Shown here: positions 10,384 to 20,259 of the stretch, piece by piece
Position numbering within the stretch: the first letter of the stretch is position 1
Layout: every line of letters starts with the position of its first letter
Origin: Geminocystis sp. NIES-3709
GTDB taxonomy: Bacteria > Cyanobacteriota > Cyanobacteriia > Cyanobacteriales > Cyanobacteriaceae
Reading direction: 5' to 3'
Length of the DNA: 64,000 nucleotides
Assembly: GCF_001548115.1 (NCBI RefSeq)
Contig: NZ_AP014821.1
Coordinates: forward strand, 1,925,262 to 1,989,261
Translations under genes and position numbers: made by a program
Notes under the pieces: model-generated
Databases searched by the model: none
Seen by the model: only the letters and a program-made list of their open reading frames with translations
Told to the model about the DNA's origin: nothing

Positions 10384-10992
10384 ATGGCTCGATATACAGG
10401 TCCTCGTTTGAGGGTAGTACGCCGTTTAGGAGATTTACCCGGTTTAACCCGTAAAAACGCCCGTCGTCAATATCCCCCCGGACAACATGGACAAAATCGC
10501 CGTAAACGCTCGGAATACGCCATTCGTCTCGAAGAAAAACAAAAACTTCGTTATAACTATGGTGTCAGTGAAACTCAATTAGTTCGTTATGTTAAAAAAG
10601 CTCGTAGAGTTACTGGATCTACTGGTCAAGTATTATTACAATTATTAGAAATGCGTCTCGATAATACCGTTTTTCGTCTTGGCATGGCACCTACCATTCC
10701 CGGATCTCGTCAATTGGTGAATCACGGTCATATTATGGTTAATGGTAAAGTAGTTGATATTGCTAGTTATCAGTGTCGCCCCGGTGATGTCATCAGCGTT
10801 AGAAAAAGAGATCGTTCTGTTAATATTGTCAAAAATAATCTACTTAACCCCGGTTTAGCTAACCTCCCCAGTCATTTAGAATTTGATAAAGATAACCTCA
10901 CTGGTAAAGTTAATGGTGTTATTGAAAGAGAATGGGTAGCTCTAAACATCAATGAACTACTCGTTATTGAGTACTACTCTCGTAAAGCATAG
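10384..10992 (+). CDS. rpsD: 30S ribosomal protein S4
   Basis: S4 binds 16S rRNA early in small-subunit assembly. The sequence starts [16 protein letters not shown] and contains the family segment with [17 protein letters not shown] (about 20-36) and the S4 RNA-binding domain ([39 protein letters not shown], about 85-124). Length 202 residues matches cyanobacterial S4. A good ribosome binding site, AAGGAGA, lies about 10 bases before the ATG. The gene stands alone, as is usual in cyanobacteria, behind a structured leader and before a strong hairpin. Confidence 0.98.
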   Translation: MARYTGPRLRVVRRLGDLPGLTRKNARRQYPPGQHGQNRRKRSEYAIRLEEKQKLRYNYGVSETQLVRYVKKARRVTGSTGQVLLQLLEMRLDNTVFRLGMAPTIPGSRQLVNHGHIMVNGKVVDIASYQCRPGDVISVRKRDRSVNIVKNNLLNPGLANLPSHLEFDKDNLTGKVNGVIEREWVALNINELLVIEYYSRKA

Positions 10993-11004
10993 TTTTATTA
11001 TCTT

Positions 11005-11037
11005 TTCCAGATCAAAATTTTTACGGTGGATCTGGAA
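11005..11037 (+). terminator. Hairpin downstream of rpsD without a clear T-run
   Basis: A perfect 9-bp stem TTCCAGATC (11005-11013) / GATCTGGAA (11029-11037) with a 15-base loop starts 12 bases after the rpsD stop. There is no T-tract after it, so it may be a 3'-end stabiliser or processing site rather than a classical intrinsic terminator. Confidence 0.5.
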
Positions 11038-11698
11038 TAGAAAATAAATTACCAATTATCAACTAAGATTAAATTGACAGTTACTCTTCACTCTGTTTTT
11101 ATTTAACTTCGGCTTTATGTAAGAATATTTATTTATCAAAGGTTTTATTTCATAGTCTAAGCTTTCTTGCGATCGTCAAATTTTCATACTACAATAAAAA
11201 ATCTTGTTGAATAATTGTTATTCACTAATGTGTTCGCGAAATTTTTATTACCCAATAATAAATTTTAATTAAATTCTCTCTTTTAAAAAAAATTATTATC
11301 TCTAAAATATTACAAACTATTTATATATAGCAATTCTTATATTTATGAGGTACACAGAGCAGACTCGAACCCCATTTTTATTAAGAAATAGGTGTACCTT
11401 ACTATTTAGATAAACGCTATATATCTATCATAGTTAATTAGCTCATTTTCATCAAAATTATCATGAATTCAGAATATTTATACAATTAAGTTCCAATTGA
11501 TGACTATTTACTATTTTCATAAAGAAAAGTAACAAAATCTTGACTAAAATGAGAAAACATTAAAATAAAAAACTCTGTCTGAGGGAATATTAAGCAAATT
11601 TTAAATATTGTTAAGCAATCCCCACATCGGTGACAAAATACCATTATCATCTTGGTTAATGTAGTAGTTTAAGTATTTTGTCGAGAGAGGAGTTCCTC
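11038..11698. other. Long psaA upstream region
   Basis: About 660 bases without a gene. It should contain the psaA promoter and a long 5' leader. A possible -35 TTGACT (11540-11545) and -10 TAAAAT (11561-11566) with a short 15-base spacer lie 130-160 bases before the start. An inverted repeat AGGTACAC/GTGTACCT is at 11348-11399. I could not confirm RpaB (HLR1) boxes by eye, though psaAB is a known RpaB target. Confidence 0.4.
11348..11399. repeat. 8-bp perfect inverted repeat with a tRNA T-arm-like interior
   Basis: AGGTACAC at 11348-11355 is the exact reverse complement of GTGTACCT at 11392-11399. On the minus strand the interior reads GGGGTTCGAGTC, which resembles a tRNA T-arm, with the repeat arms where an acceptor stem would be. 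The span is 52 bases, too short for a tRNA, and the T-stem does not pair well. It may be a decayed tRNA piece or chance. Confidence 0.4.
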
Positions 11699-13951
11699 AT
11701 GACAGTAAGCCCTCAAAAAGAGGCGAAAGCTAAAGTTATTGTAGATAAAGATCCCGTTCCCACCTCCTTTGAAAAATGGGGTAAGCCAGGACACTTTGAT
11801 CGCACTTTAGCTAGAGGTCCCAAAACCACCACTTGGATTTGGAATCTTCACGCCGATGCACATGATTTCGATAGTCAAACCAGTGATTTAGAAGATATTT
11901 CTCGGAAAATCTTCAGCGCTCACTTTGGTCATTTAGCAGTAGTATTCGTTTGGTTGAGTGGAATGTACTTCCACGGAGCTAAATTTTCTAACTACTCTGC
12001 ATGGTTAGCCGATCCTTTAAACGTTAAACCAAGCGCTCAAGTTGTTTGGTCTGTTGTCGGTCAAGACATCCTCAACGGTGACGTTGGCGGTGGCTTCCAC
12101 GGTATTCAAATTACCTCTGGCTTATTCCAATTATGGAGAGCCTCTGGAATCACCAACGAGTTTCAGCTTTACTGTACTGCCATCGGTGGTTTAGTAATGG
12201 CTGGTTTAATGCTCTTTGCTGGTTGGTTTCATTACCACAAAGCCGCTCCCAAGTTGGAATGGTTCCAAAATGCGGAATCCATGCTCAATCACCACTTAGC
12301 TGGTTTATTGGGATTAGGTTCATTAGGATGGGCAGGTCACCAAATTCATGTATCTTTACCTATTAATAAGTTATTAGATGCGGGTGTTGCTCCACAGGAT
12401 ATTCCCTTACCTCATGAATTTATCCTAGATCCAAGCAAGATGGCTGAGTTATATCCCAGCTTTGCTCAAGGTTTAACACCATTCTTTACCTTAAATTGGG
12501 GAGTTTATTCTGACTTCTTAACTTTTAAAGGTGGTTTAAATCCTGTTACTGGTGGCTTATGGTTGTCGGATACTGCTCATCATCACTTAGCGATCGCAGT
12601 ATTATTTATCATTGCAGGTCATATGTACCGCACCAACTGGGGTATAGGTCATAGCATTAAAGAAATCTTAGAAGGACATAAAGGCCCCTTTACTGGAGAA
12701 GGTCATAAAGGACTCTATGAAATCTTAACCACATCTTGGCACGCACAATTAGCCATTAACCTCGCTTTATTAGGTTCTTTGACTATTATTGTTGCGCAGC
12801 ATATGTACGCAATGCCTCCTTATCCTTACTTAGCTACGGATTATGGTACTCAGTTATCTATCTTCACTCACCACATGTGGATCGGTGCATTCTTAATTGT
12901 CGGTGCTGGAGCTCATGCTTCTATCTTCATGGTTCGTGACTACGATCCTGCTAAGAACGTTAATAACCTCTTAGACAGAGTACTCCGTCACCGTGACGCA
13001 ATTATTTCTCACCTCAACTGGGTCTGTATCTGGTTAGGCTTCCACAGCTTCGGGTTGTACATTCATAACGACACCATGAGAGCTTTAGGTCGTCCTCAAG
13101 ATATGTTCTCTGACTCCGCAATCCAATTACAGCCTATCTTTGCTCAATGGATTCAAGGTCTTCATACTGCTGCGGCTGGTGCAACTGCTCCTTTTGCTGG
13201 TGCAACTGCTAGTTATGCCTTCGGTGGAGATGTTGTGGCAGTGGGTGGAAAAGTAGCAATGATGCCTATTACTCTAGGTACTGCGGATTTCATGGTTCAC
13301 CATATTCACGCTTTCACTATTCACGTTACCGTATTAATCCTCCTCAAAGGTGTGCTTTATGCTCGTAGCTCCAGACTTGTCCCTGACAAAGCTGAGTTAG
13401 GATTCCGCTTCCCTTGTGATGGACCCGGTCGTGGTGGTACTTGTCAAGTCTCTGGATGGGATCATGTCTTCTTAGGTTTATTCTGGATGTACAACTCCAT
13501 CTCTGTTGTTATCTTCCACTTTAGTTGGAAAATGCAATCTGATGTTTGGGGAACTGTCTTACCTGATGGTACTGTTTCTCATATCACCGGTGGTAATTTT
13601 GCCCAAAGTGCTATTACTATCAACGGCTGGTTAAGAGATTTCTTATGGGCCCAGGCTGCTAACGTAATTAACTCTTATGGTTCAGCTTTATCTGCTTATG
13701 GCATCATGTTTTTAGCAGGTCACTTTATCTTTGCTTTTAGCTTAATGTTCTTATTTAGCGGACGTGGCTACTGGCAAGAATTAATCGAGTCGATCGTTTG
13801 GGCTCATAATAAACTCAAATTAGCCCCCGCAATCCAACCCCGTGCTTTGAGTATTGTTCAAGGTCGTGCGGTAGGTGTCGCTCACTATCTATTAGGTGGT
13901 ATTGTGACTACATGGGCATTTTTCCTCTGCCGTATCCTATCGGTAGGTTAA
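11699..13951 (+). CDS. psaA: Photosystem I P700 apoprotein A1
   Basis: PsaA is one of the two large membrane subunits of photosystem I; it binds P700, most antenna chlorophylls and, with PsaB, the Fx iron-sulfur cluster. The Fx loop [12 protein letters not shown] is present, with its two cysteines, near residues 568-579. Eleven membrane helices with many His ligands are expected and visible. The start is the ATG at 11699 ([13 protein letters not shown]) behind AGAGAGGAG; an in-frame TTG at 11678 would only translate the ribosome binding site. From this start the protein has 750 residues. psaB follows 273 bases downstream on the same strand, forming the usual psaAB operon. Confidence 0.98.
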   Translation: MTVSPQKEAKAKVIVDKDPVPTSFEKWGKPGHFDRTLARGPKTTTWIWNLHADAHDFDSQTSDLEDISRKIFSAHFGHLAVVFVWLSGMYFHGAKFSNYSAWLADPLNVKPSAQVVWSVVGQDILNGDVGGGFHGIQITSGLFQLWRASGITNEFQLYCTAIGGLVMAGLMLFAGWFHYHKAAPKLEWFQNAESMLNHHLAGLLGLGSLGWAGHQIHVSLPINKLLDAGVAPQDIPLPHEFILDPSKMAELYPSFAQGLTPFFTLNWGVYSDFLTFKGGLNPVTGGLWLSDTAHHHLAIAVLFIIAGHMYRTNWGIGHSIKEILEGHKGPFTGEGHKGLYEILTTSWHAQLAINLALLGSLTIIVAQHMYAMPPYPYLATDYGTQLSIFTHHMWIGAFLIVGAGAHASIFMVRDYDPAKNVNNLLDRVLRHRDAIISHLNWVCIWLGFHSFGLYIHNDTMRALGRPQDMFSDSAIQLQPIFAQWIQGLHTAAAGATAPFAGATASYAFGGDVVAVGGKVAMMPITLGTADFMVHHIHAFTIHVTVLILLKGVLYARSSRLVPDKAELGFRFPCDGPGRGGTCQVSGWDHVFLGLFWMYNSISVVIFHFSWKMQSDVWGTVLPDGTVSHITGGNFAQSAITINGWLRDFLWAQAANVINSYGSALSAYGIMFLAGHFIFAFSLMFLFSGRGYWQELIESIVWAHNKLKLAPAIQPRALSIVQGRAVGVAHYLLGGIVTTWAFFLCRILSVG

Positions 13952-13957
13952 GAATGT

Positions 13958-13983
13958 AAACTTTCACTAACGAGTGAGAGTTT
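13958..13983 (+). promoter_or_regulatory. Hairpin directly after the psaA stop codon
   Basis: An 11-bp stem AAACTTTCACT / AGTGAGAGTTT with one U-G pair and an AACG tetraloop begins 7 bases after the psaA stop. No T-run follows. In a dicistronic psaAB message such a structure may shield or define the psaA 3' end, or reduce read-through (inference). Confidence 0.5.
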
Positions 13984-14015
13984 AGTCGGCAAAATAAGTT
14001 ATAAAATAACCAATA

Positions 14016-14039
14016 AAGCCGTTTTCAAAACAAAGGCTT
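14016..14039 (+). promoter_or_regulatory. Second psaA-psaB spacer hairpin
   Basis: AAGCC (14016-14020) can pair with GGCTT (14035-14039), with an inner GTTTT/AAAAC pairing. It is weaker than its two neighbours. Confidence 0.35.
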
Positions 14040-14108
14040 AATAGATTGAAGTCTATAGTTCATCTAAAAACGAAGCTATTAACCCCTTAAAAAACAACTT
14101 TAAAATTA

Positions 14109-14148
14109 CTTGCCTAGAGAATTTAACCTTTTAATATCTCTGGGCAAG
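14109..14148 (+). promoter_or_regulatory. Third psaA-psaB spacer hairpin (12-bp stem)
   Basis: CTTGCCTAGAGA (14109-14120) pairs with TCTCTGGGCAAG (14137-14148), 12 bp with one U-G pair and a 16-base loop. It lies about 77 bases before the psaB start and has no T-run after it, so it is not a classical terminator. It could stabilise the psaB 5' end or be a processing site (inference). Confidence 0.5.
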
Positions 14149-14224
14149 AGCAAAAAACAAAATAGAGCAGCGTATTTTAATCGTTGACCCTCATTGTGTA
14201 ACAGGAGAATTCCTAAAAAAAGCT

Positions 14225-16453
14225 ATGGCAACTAAATTTCCCAAATTTAGCCAAGATTTAGCCCAAGATCCAACTACACGCCGGATATGGTACGGAATTG
14301 CTACCGCTCATGATTTTGAAACTCATGACGGTATGACCGAAGAGAATCTCTACCAAAAGATTTTTGCTTCTCATTTCGGTCACTTGGCAATCATCTTCTT
14401 ATGGACTTCCGGAACTGTATTTCATGTAGCTTGGCAAGGCAATTTTGAGCAATGGATCAAAGATCCTTTAAACGTCCGTCCCATCGCCCATGCAATTTGG
14501 GATCCCCATTTCGGTCAAGGTGCGATCGATGCGTTCACCCAAGCGGGGGCATCTAGTCCCGTAAACGTGGCTTATTCTGGTGTTTACCACTGGTTTTATA
14601 CCATTGGGATGACCAATAATCAAGATTTGTACACTGGGGCAGTATTTTTATTAATTCTATCCTCATTATTCTTGTTTGCTGGTTGGTTACACTTACAGCC
14701 TAAGTTTCGTCCTAGCCTTTCTTGGTTTAAAAATGCCGAGTCTCGCATGAACCACCACTTAGCTGGTTTATTTGGTGTTAGCTCTTTAGCATGGGCTGGT
14801 CACTTAATACACGTTGCTATTCCTGAATCTCGTGGCGTTCACGTTGGTTGGGATAACTTCTTAAGTGTTAAACCTCACCCTGCTGGACTCGCTCCTTTCT
14901 TTACTGGTAACTGGGGCGTTTATGCTCAAAACCCTGATACAGCTAGTCAGGTTTTCGGAACTTCAGATGGTGCAGGAACTGCGATTTTAACTTTCTTAGG
15001 TGGTTTTCATCCTCAAACCGAATCTCTCTGGTTGACTGACATTGCTCATCACCACTTGGCGATCGCTGTTATCTTCATTATTGCTGGTCATATGTACCGC
15101 ACTAATTGGGGAATTGGTCATAGTATGAAGGACATCTTAGCCGCTCATAATCCACCACAAGGTACTCCTTTTGGCGGCATGATTGGTGCTGGTCATAAGG
15201 GAATCTATGATACCTATAACAATTCTTTGCACTTCCAACTTGGATGGCACTTGGCTTGTTTAGGAGTGGTTACCTCTTTGGTAGCTCAACATATGTACTC
15301 AATGCCTTCTTACGCCTTCATTGCCAGAGATTACACTACTCAAGCTGCACTTTATACTCATCACCAGTATATTGCTGGATTCTTGATGGTAGGTGCTTTT
15401 GCCCACGGTGCTATCTTCTTGGTTCGTGACTATGATCCTGAAGGTAACAAAGATAACGTTTTAGCAAGAGTCTTAGAACACAAAGAGGCGATTATTTCTC
15501 ACTTAAGCTGGGTATCTCTTTTCTTAGGTTTCCACACTTTAGGACTTTATGTTCACAATGATGTTGTGGTTGCTTTTGGTACTCCTGAGAAACAAATCTT
15601 AATCGAACCTGTATTTGCTCAATGGATTCAAGCGGCTCATGGTAAAGCCCTCTACGGTTTCGATACTTTGTTATCTAATCCTGATAGTGTTGCTTCCACA
15701 GCTTATCCTAATTATGGCAATGTTTGGTTACCCGGTTGGTTAGATGCTATTAATAGCGGTACTAACTCCTTATTTCTCACCATTGGACCTGGCGACTTTT
15801 TAGTTCACCATGCCATCGCATTAGGGTTACACACTACTACCTTAATTCTGGTTAAAGGTGCTTTAGATGCTCGTGGTTCTAAATTAATGCCTGATAAAAA
15901 AGACTTTGGTTTCTCCTTCCCTTGTGATGGACCTGGTCGTGGTGGTACTTGTGACATCTCTGCATGGGATTCCTTCTACCTTGCTATGTTCTGGATGCTC
16001 AACACTCTAGGTTGGTTAACCTTCTACTGGCATTGGAAACACCTTGGTATCTGGACTGGTAATGTTGCTCAGTTCAACGAAAACTCAACTTATTTAATGG
16101 GTTGGTTCAGAGATTACTTATGGGCGAACTCTGCTCAGTTAATTAATGGTTATAATCCTTACGGTGTAAATAACCTCTCCGTCTGGGCTTGGATGTTCTT
16201 ATTCGGACACCTTGTTTGGGCAACTGGTTTCATGTTCTTAATCTCTTGGCGTGGATATTGGCAAGAATTAATCGAAACCATCGTTTGGGCTCACGAACGT
16301 ACTCCTCTAGCTAACTTAGTTCGCTGGAAAGATAAACCCGTTGCTCTTTCGATCGTTCAAGCTCGTTTGGTTGGTTTAGCTCACTTCACTGTTGGCTATA
16401 TTCTTACCTATGCAGCTTTCTTAATTGCTTCTACTGCTGGTAAGTTCGGTTAA
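14225..16453 (+). CDS. psaB: Photosystem I P700 apoprotein A2
   Basis: PsaB pairs with PsaA to form the photosystem I core. The start [32 protein letters not shown] is canonical and the Fx loop [12 protein letters not shown] recurs near residue 560. Length is 742 residues, slightly longer than the 730-740 of many cyanobacteria; the extra residues seem to lie in lumenal loops. A ribosome binding site ACAGGAGA sits 15-20 bases before the ATG. It is second in the psaAB operon and is followed by a clear terminator. Confidence 0.98.
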   Translation: MATKFPKFSQDLAQDPTTRRIWYGIATAHDFETHDGMTEENLYQKIFASHFGHLAIIFLWTSGTVFHVAWQGNFEQWIKDPLNVRPIAHAIWDPHFGQGAIDAFTQAGASSPVNVAYSGVYHWFYTIGMTNNQDLYTGAVFLLILSSLFLFAGWLHLQPKFRPSLSWFKNAESRMNHHLAGLFGVSSLAWAGHLIHVAIPESRGVHVGWDNFLSVKPHPAGLAPFFTGNWGVYAQNPDTASQVFGTSDGAGTAILTFLGGFHPQTESLWLTDIAHHHLAIAVIFIIAGHMYRTNWGIGHSMKDILAAHNPPQGTPFGGMIGAGHKGIYDTYNNSLHFQLGWHLACLGVVTSLVAQHMYSMPSYAFIARDYTTQAALYTHHQYIAGFLMVGAFAHGAIFLVRDYDPEGNKDNVLARVLEHKEAIISHLSWVSLFLGFHTLGLYVHNDVVVAFGTPEKQILIEPVFAQWIQAAHGKALYGFDTLLSNPDSVASTAYPNYGNVWLPGWLDAINSGTNSLFLTIGPGDFLVHHAIALGLHTTTLILVKGALDARGSKLMPDKKDFGFSFPCDGPGRGGTCDISAWDSFYLAMFWMLNTLGWLTFYWHWKHLGIWTGNVAQFNENSTYLMGWFRDYLWANSAQLINGYNPYGVNNLSVWAWMFLFGHLVWATGFMFLISWRGYWQELIETIVWAHERTPLANLVRWKDKPVALSIVQARLVGLAHFTVGYILTYAAFLIASTAGKFG

Positions 16454-16488
16454 AGGATCTTATTAGTATTAAGTAATTAAAAATAAAG

Positions 16489-16517
16489 CCCTCTGCCTTT
16501 TTGGTAGGGGGTTTTTT
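16489..16517 (+). terminator. Intrinsic terminator of psaAB
   Basis: CCCTCTGCC (16489-16497) pairs with GGTAGGGGG (16503-16511) using two wobble pairs and a five-T loop, and six T residues follow. It begins 36 bases after the psaB stop. This is the clearest intrinsic terminator in the photosystem region. Confidence 0.85.
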
Positions 16518-16668
16518 ATTAATCTATTCAATCAAAAAGTAAAATTAATCAAAGTCTTATGAGATAATAATTATCTTCTAAAAATTTTCTCTAGTTCTAT
16601 TGTTTCGAAAAATCATGAATTGCTTTATTTTGTCTCAATAACTTCTAATAATAATTAATAATTAAAAA

Positions 16669-17532
16669 ATGACGATGGATCAACAAGGAAAAATCAATAT
16701 TAGAGGGGTGAATCATTATTACGAATGGATTAGACAACCCTCACAAAATAATTATCCCAAGCCAGTTATGGTTTTTATTCACGGTTGGGGAGGCTCTTGT
16801 CGTTATTGGCGTAGCACGGCAAAAGCAATTATTGATGATTATGACTGTTTACTTTATGATATGCGCGGTTTTGGTCAATCTACAGAAGAAAAAGGCATAA
16901 ATATTGGTTATGAATTAGAAGATTATGCTCAAGATTTATTGATTTTATTAGACACATTAAACCTAGATAAAATTTATTTTAATGCTCATTCTATGGGTGC
17001 ATCGATCGGGACGGTTTTTATTAATTTAGCACCGGAAAGAATCCACAAAGCGATCTTAACTTGTAATGGAGTTTTTACTTATAATGCTCTTGCTTTTTCT
17101 GCTTTTCATAAAGTAGGTGGTTATGTGGTTAAATTCCGTTATAATTGGTTTTTAAAAGTTCCTTTTGCAGATAAAATGTTTATGGCAAGATTCTTACATC
17201 AATCTATTCCTAAAGATATGAGTATTGCCTTTTTAGAAGACTTTTTATTGGCAGATTATAACGCCGCTTTAAATACAATTTACTCGTCAGTAAGTAAAAA
17301 AGCAGTAGAAATTATGCCCCAAGAATTTGCCAAAATAAAAGTACCAACTTTACTCATTTCTGGTGAAAAAGATCAGATAATTCCAGCAGATATGGGTAAA
17401 GCGGCCGCTCTTTTAAATACTGAAAATATTTATTATGTCGAAATTCCCAAAACAGGACATTTTCCCATGCTAGAAGATACTCCAACTTATTTAACTACCC
17501 TTAAAAACTTTCTTAGGAATCAATATACTTAA
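16669..17532 (+). CDS. Alpha/beta hydrolase
   Basis: A 287-residue serine hydrolase of the alpha/beta fold. The oxyanion-hole region is IHGWGG (about 38-43), the nucleophile elbow is AHSMGAS with Ser near 109, the acid is in GEKDQIIP (about 230) and the catalytic His is in KTGHFPM (about 264). A cap region lies between the elbow and the acid. Substrate is not predictable; related proteins include esterases, haloperoxidase-like and C-C hydrolases. The start is the first of two nearby ATG codons and cannot be settled. It stands alone after the psaB terminator. Confidence 0.85.
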   Translation: MTMDQQGKINIRGVNHYYEWIRQPSQNNYPKPVMVFIHGWGGSCRYWRSTAKAIIDDYDCLLYDMRGFGQSTEEKGINIGYELEDYAQDLLILLDTLNLDKIYFNAHSMGASIGTVFINLAPERIHKAILTCNGVFTYNALAFSAFHKVGGYVVKFRYNWFLKVPFADKMFMARFLHQSIPKDMSIAFLEDFLLADYNAALNTIYSSVSKKAVEIMPQEFAKIKVPTLLISGEKDQIIPADMGKAAALLNTENIYYVEIPKTGHFPMLEDTPTYLTTLKNFLRNQYT

Positions 17533-18010
17533 CTTAACTGTGTCTATTGAAACCATCTACCAAAAACGTTAGGAAGTAGAAGTCTTTGATAAAATCTTAA
17601 AATCAAATACAAGTTTGGCAAATTCACCAACAAGATGTATTCGGACTCAATAGACCTCTACAAAATATAATAAAAAGAAATACTTTTCAATTTTGCCTTG
17701 TAGTGGAAGAATGTGAACTCTCAAAAGTTGTCTAGGAAAGATAACAATTAGTCAAAAACAAGCACAGTGTTTAGGATCATTGTAAGAAGTATTTAAGAAA
17801 ATATCGTCATCGAATCGTAAACTATAAATATTGTCAAAAAAAAAAATGTGTTCCGTGTAAAGTGGAACGGTAGAATCGGGAGTAAAACAAATTAGGGAAA
17901 GAATAAAAATCAGAGGGGCACAATGGAAAAAAGAGTCTGTGAATAAAATATTACAGTTACGCTGTGCTTATCTCAATGGAGACTTAGGACTATTTACTCA
18001 AACAGGTTAA
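17533..18010 (+). pseudogene. Degraded transposase remnant (ISKra4-like C-terminus)
   Basis: Translating 17867-18010 gives TVESGVKQIRERIKIRG, continuing to AQWKKESVNKILQLRCAYLNGD and a stop. That pattern (GTVES, then GAQW, then LRCAYLNG) is like the C-terminus of ISKra4-family transposases of cyanobacteria. In another frame 17790-17837 reads YLRKYRHRIVNYKYCQ, and an 11-A run at 17836-17846 lies between the two frames. The upstream part has several stops and only short recognisable stretches. There is no intact open frame and no clear terminal repeat, so this is a decayed insertion element. The family name is from memory of the motif and is moderately certain. Confidence 0.6.
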
Positions 18011-18175
18011 TTTAATTCTTGTTGTCACTTCCTATATGGTTTTCTCTTCTTATAAGAATGGGATACTCTTCTTTTTCTCTATTATAATTTGTAATTCGAG
18101 GTTCAGTTCACAAGTTAGTATTTAGTGAACTTTTATGATTGTTAACAATAATTAAATTTTAAGTTATTTAAAAAA

Positions 18176-18949
18176 ATGAATTTTATTCGCATTTTAGCGA
18201 TCGCAACTAATGGTTTTCGAGAAGTAATTAGAGATCGTATTTTATATGTACTGGGTTTCTTTGTATTATTACTTGTGTTAGCATCTCGCATTTTGCCACC
18301 TATTGCAGTCAGTGCAGACGGAAAAATTTTTTTAGATTTAGGTATTGGTGCTATAAGTTTATTAGGTGCGATCGTAGCAATTTTTGTAGGTACAGGATTA
18401 ATTAATAAAGAGATTGAAAAACGAACTGTGTTAATTCTTGTACCAAAGCCTCTGACTACCACAGAGTTTATTTTGGGAAAACACTTAGGTTTATCCGGTG
18501 TACTTTTCGTATTGGTAGGAACTATGACTACCTTTTATTTTATATTAATGAATTTATTGGGTATAACTTATCCCTTTCAAAGCTTGCTAATTGCGATCAC
18601 ATATATTTTATTAGAATTAATGCTATTGATAGCTATAGCCATGACTTTCGGAGTATTTACCAGTTCTATTTTAGCCACACTTTTGAGCTTTGGTGTGTAT
18701 ATAATGGGGCATTTAAGTAAAGATCTGTTAGAATTAGGTAAAATCACGGAAAATGTTGGAATAGAGAGAATAACAAAAACTCTTTTCTTAATTCTGCCAG
18801 ATTTGGAAAGATTAAACTTAAAAAATGAAGCAGTTTACAATATCTTACCAAATACAGGGGAATTAATTAACAGTTTAATTTATGGGGTTCTGTACATAAT
18901 TCTTTTATTAACTATTACAATTACTATATTTTCTCGTCGTCAATTCTAA
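18176..18949 (+). CDS. ABC-2 type transporter permease
   Basis: A 257-residue membrane protein with about six hydrophobic segments. The N-terminal LAIATNGFREVIRDRILYVLGF and the KEIEKRTVLILVPKPLTTTEFILGKHLG segment (about 82-104) are typical of ABC-2 permeases of the multi-copper enzyme maturation (NosY-like) group. Such permeases work with a separate ATPase, which is not next to it. Substrate is unknown. It may share a message with the histidine kinase gene 47 bases downstream. Confidence 0.82.
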   Translation: MNFIRILAIATNGFREVIRDRILYVLGFFVLLLVLASRILPPIAVSADGKIFLDLGIGAISLLGAIVAIFVGTGLINKEIEKRTVLILVPKPLTTTEFILGKHLGLSGVLFVLVGTMTTFYFILMNLLGITYPFQSLLIAITYILLELMLLIAIAMTFGVFTSSILATLLSFGVYIMGHLSKDLLELGKITENVGIERITKTLFLILPDLERLNLKNEAVYNILPNTGELINSLIYGVLYIILLLTITITIFSRRQF

Positions 18950-18996
18950 AAGTTGTTGACTACCTTCCATTTTTAGCTAAAATAAATTTAAAAAAT

Positions 18997-20253
18997 ATGG
19001 AAAACAACCTAATTTTAGACAGAGTTGATTCCAACGAAATTCATGATTATTTGCTTTTTTTGTTGGAAACTTCAGATGAAATTAACTTTTTTTGTGAATC
19101 TAGTTATCAGATACTTTCTAATTATTTAAAGTTGAATAGTTTCATTGTAACCAGTTTCTCTGAAAATACTGATCAATGTGAGATTGTTTATCAAAATTTT
19201 AACACAACATCTTCTGAAGAATATTTATCCACTGTTTTTTCTCTAGTAAATAAATCTTTAGAAGATAAATTAAAAAGAAAAATTTATTTCAATTTTCATA
19301 ATAATATCAATAATTATTTTGAGGGTTTTTGTCATTTAACTAATCATAACAATAATAGCTATTTTTATTTATTATCTCTACAATTTAAAGGAAAATATAT
19401 TGGAAATTTATTAATAGATTTTGAAAAGTTTTATAAAACAGAAAATGAAGCAAAAAAAGTTATTATTTTACTTGGTAAATATCTAGCTATTTATCTTTAT
19501 GAAAAACTATTAGAATTTAAACAACAAGATTTAGAAAAACAGAAACAAAAGTTAAATCAAAGTAAAGAAAATCAAAGTGAATATTTGTCAAAAATGAATC
19601 ACGAGTTAAGAACTCCAATTTCTGCGGTTATAGGTTTTGCAAAAATGTTACAGCAACAGCTATACGGTGAATTAAATGCAAAACAAGCTCAATATGTAGA
19701 TGCAATTTATCAATCAGGAAAGTATTTGTTAGATTTAATTAGTGATTTATTGGATATATCAAAAATTGAAGCCAATAAAGAGGATTTATATATTGAAAAA
19801 ATTTTAGTAAATGAGTTGTGTGAATCTTCCTTAGCTTTAATAAAAACTAATGCTGAACAACGAGGACTAAAATTAATTCTCACCATTGAAGATAGTATAA
19901 AGTATTGTTATATCGATCGACGTCGCATTCAACAAGTATTAGTGAATTTGTTGTCTAACGCCGTAAAATTTACTGAAACTGGTTTTATTACTCTTGATGT
20001 AAAAGAGGAGAATAATTGTATATTTTTTAGAGTGATTGATACAGGTATTGGAATTAGTCAAGAATCACAAAAAAAATTATTTCTTCCCTTTTCTCAATTA
20101 AATACTCATCTTCATAGACAATCGAAAGGTAGTGGTTTAGGACTCGTTATTTCTCGTGAATTAGCTAAACTTCATGGAGGAGATATTACCTTAATTTCAG
20201 AAGAAAATAAGGGTAGTTGTTTCACTTTATATCTTCCCCAAGTTCATAAATAA
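18997..20253 (+). CDS. Sensor histidine kinase, soluble, N-terminal GAF-like region
   Basis: A 418-residue kinase without membrane segments. Residues 1-170 look like a degenerate GAF-type sensory domain, followed by a coiled-coil (about 172-195). The HisKA motif MNHELRTP has the phospho-acceptor at His202. The ATPase domain shows the N box VLVNLLSNAVKFTE, G1 DTGIGIS, and G2 GSGLGLVIS. No response regulator gene is adjacent, so it is an orphan kinase. The signal is unknown. Confidence 0.9.
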   Translation: MENNLILDRVDSNEIHDYLLFLLETSDEINFFCESSYQILSNYLKLNSFIVTSFSENTDQCEIVYQNFNTTSSEEYLSTVFSLVNKSLEDKLKRKIYFNFHNNINNYFEGFCHLTNHNNNSYFYLLSLQFKGKYIGNLLIDFEKFYKTENEAKKVIILLGKYLAIYLYEKLLEFKQQDLEKQKQKLNQSKENQSEYLSKMNHELRTPISAVIGFAKMLQQQLYGELNAKQAQYVDAIYQSGKYLLDLISDLLDISKIEANKEDLYIEKILVNELCESSLALIKTNAEQRGLKLILTIEDSIKYCYIDRRRIQQVLVNLLSNAVKFTETGFITLDVKEENNCIFFRVIDTGIGISQESQKKLFLPFSQLNTHLHRQSKGSGLGLVISRELAKLHGGDITLISEENKGSCFTLYLPQVHK

Positions 20254-20259
20254 ATAGTT

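Noticed and set aside
11678-11698. Seven extra codons in front of psaA from a TTG
   Set aside because: They cover the ribosome binding site; the canonical PsaA start MTVSPQK at 11699 fits the family.
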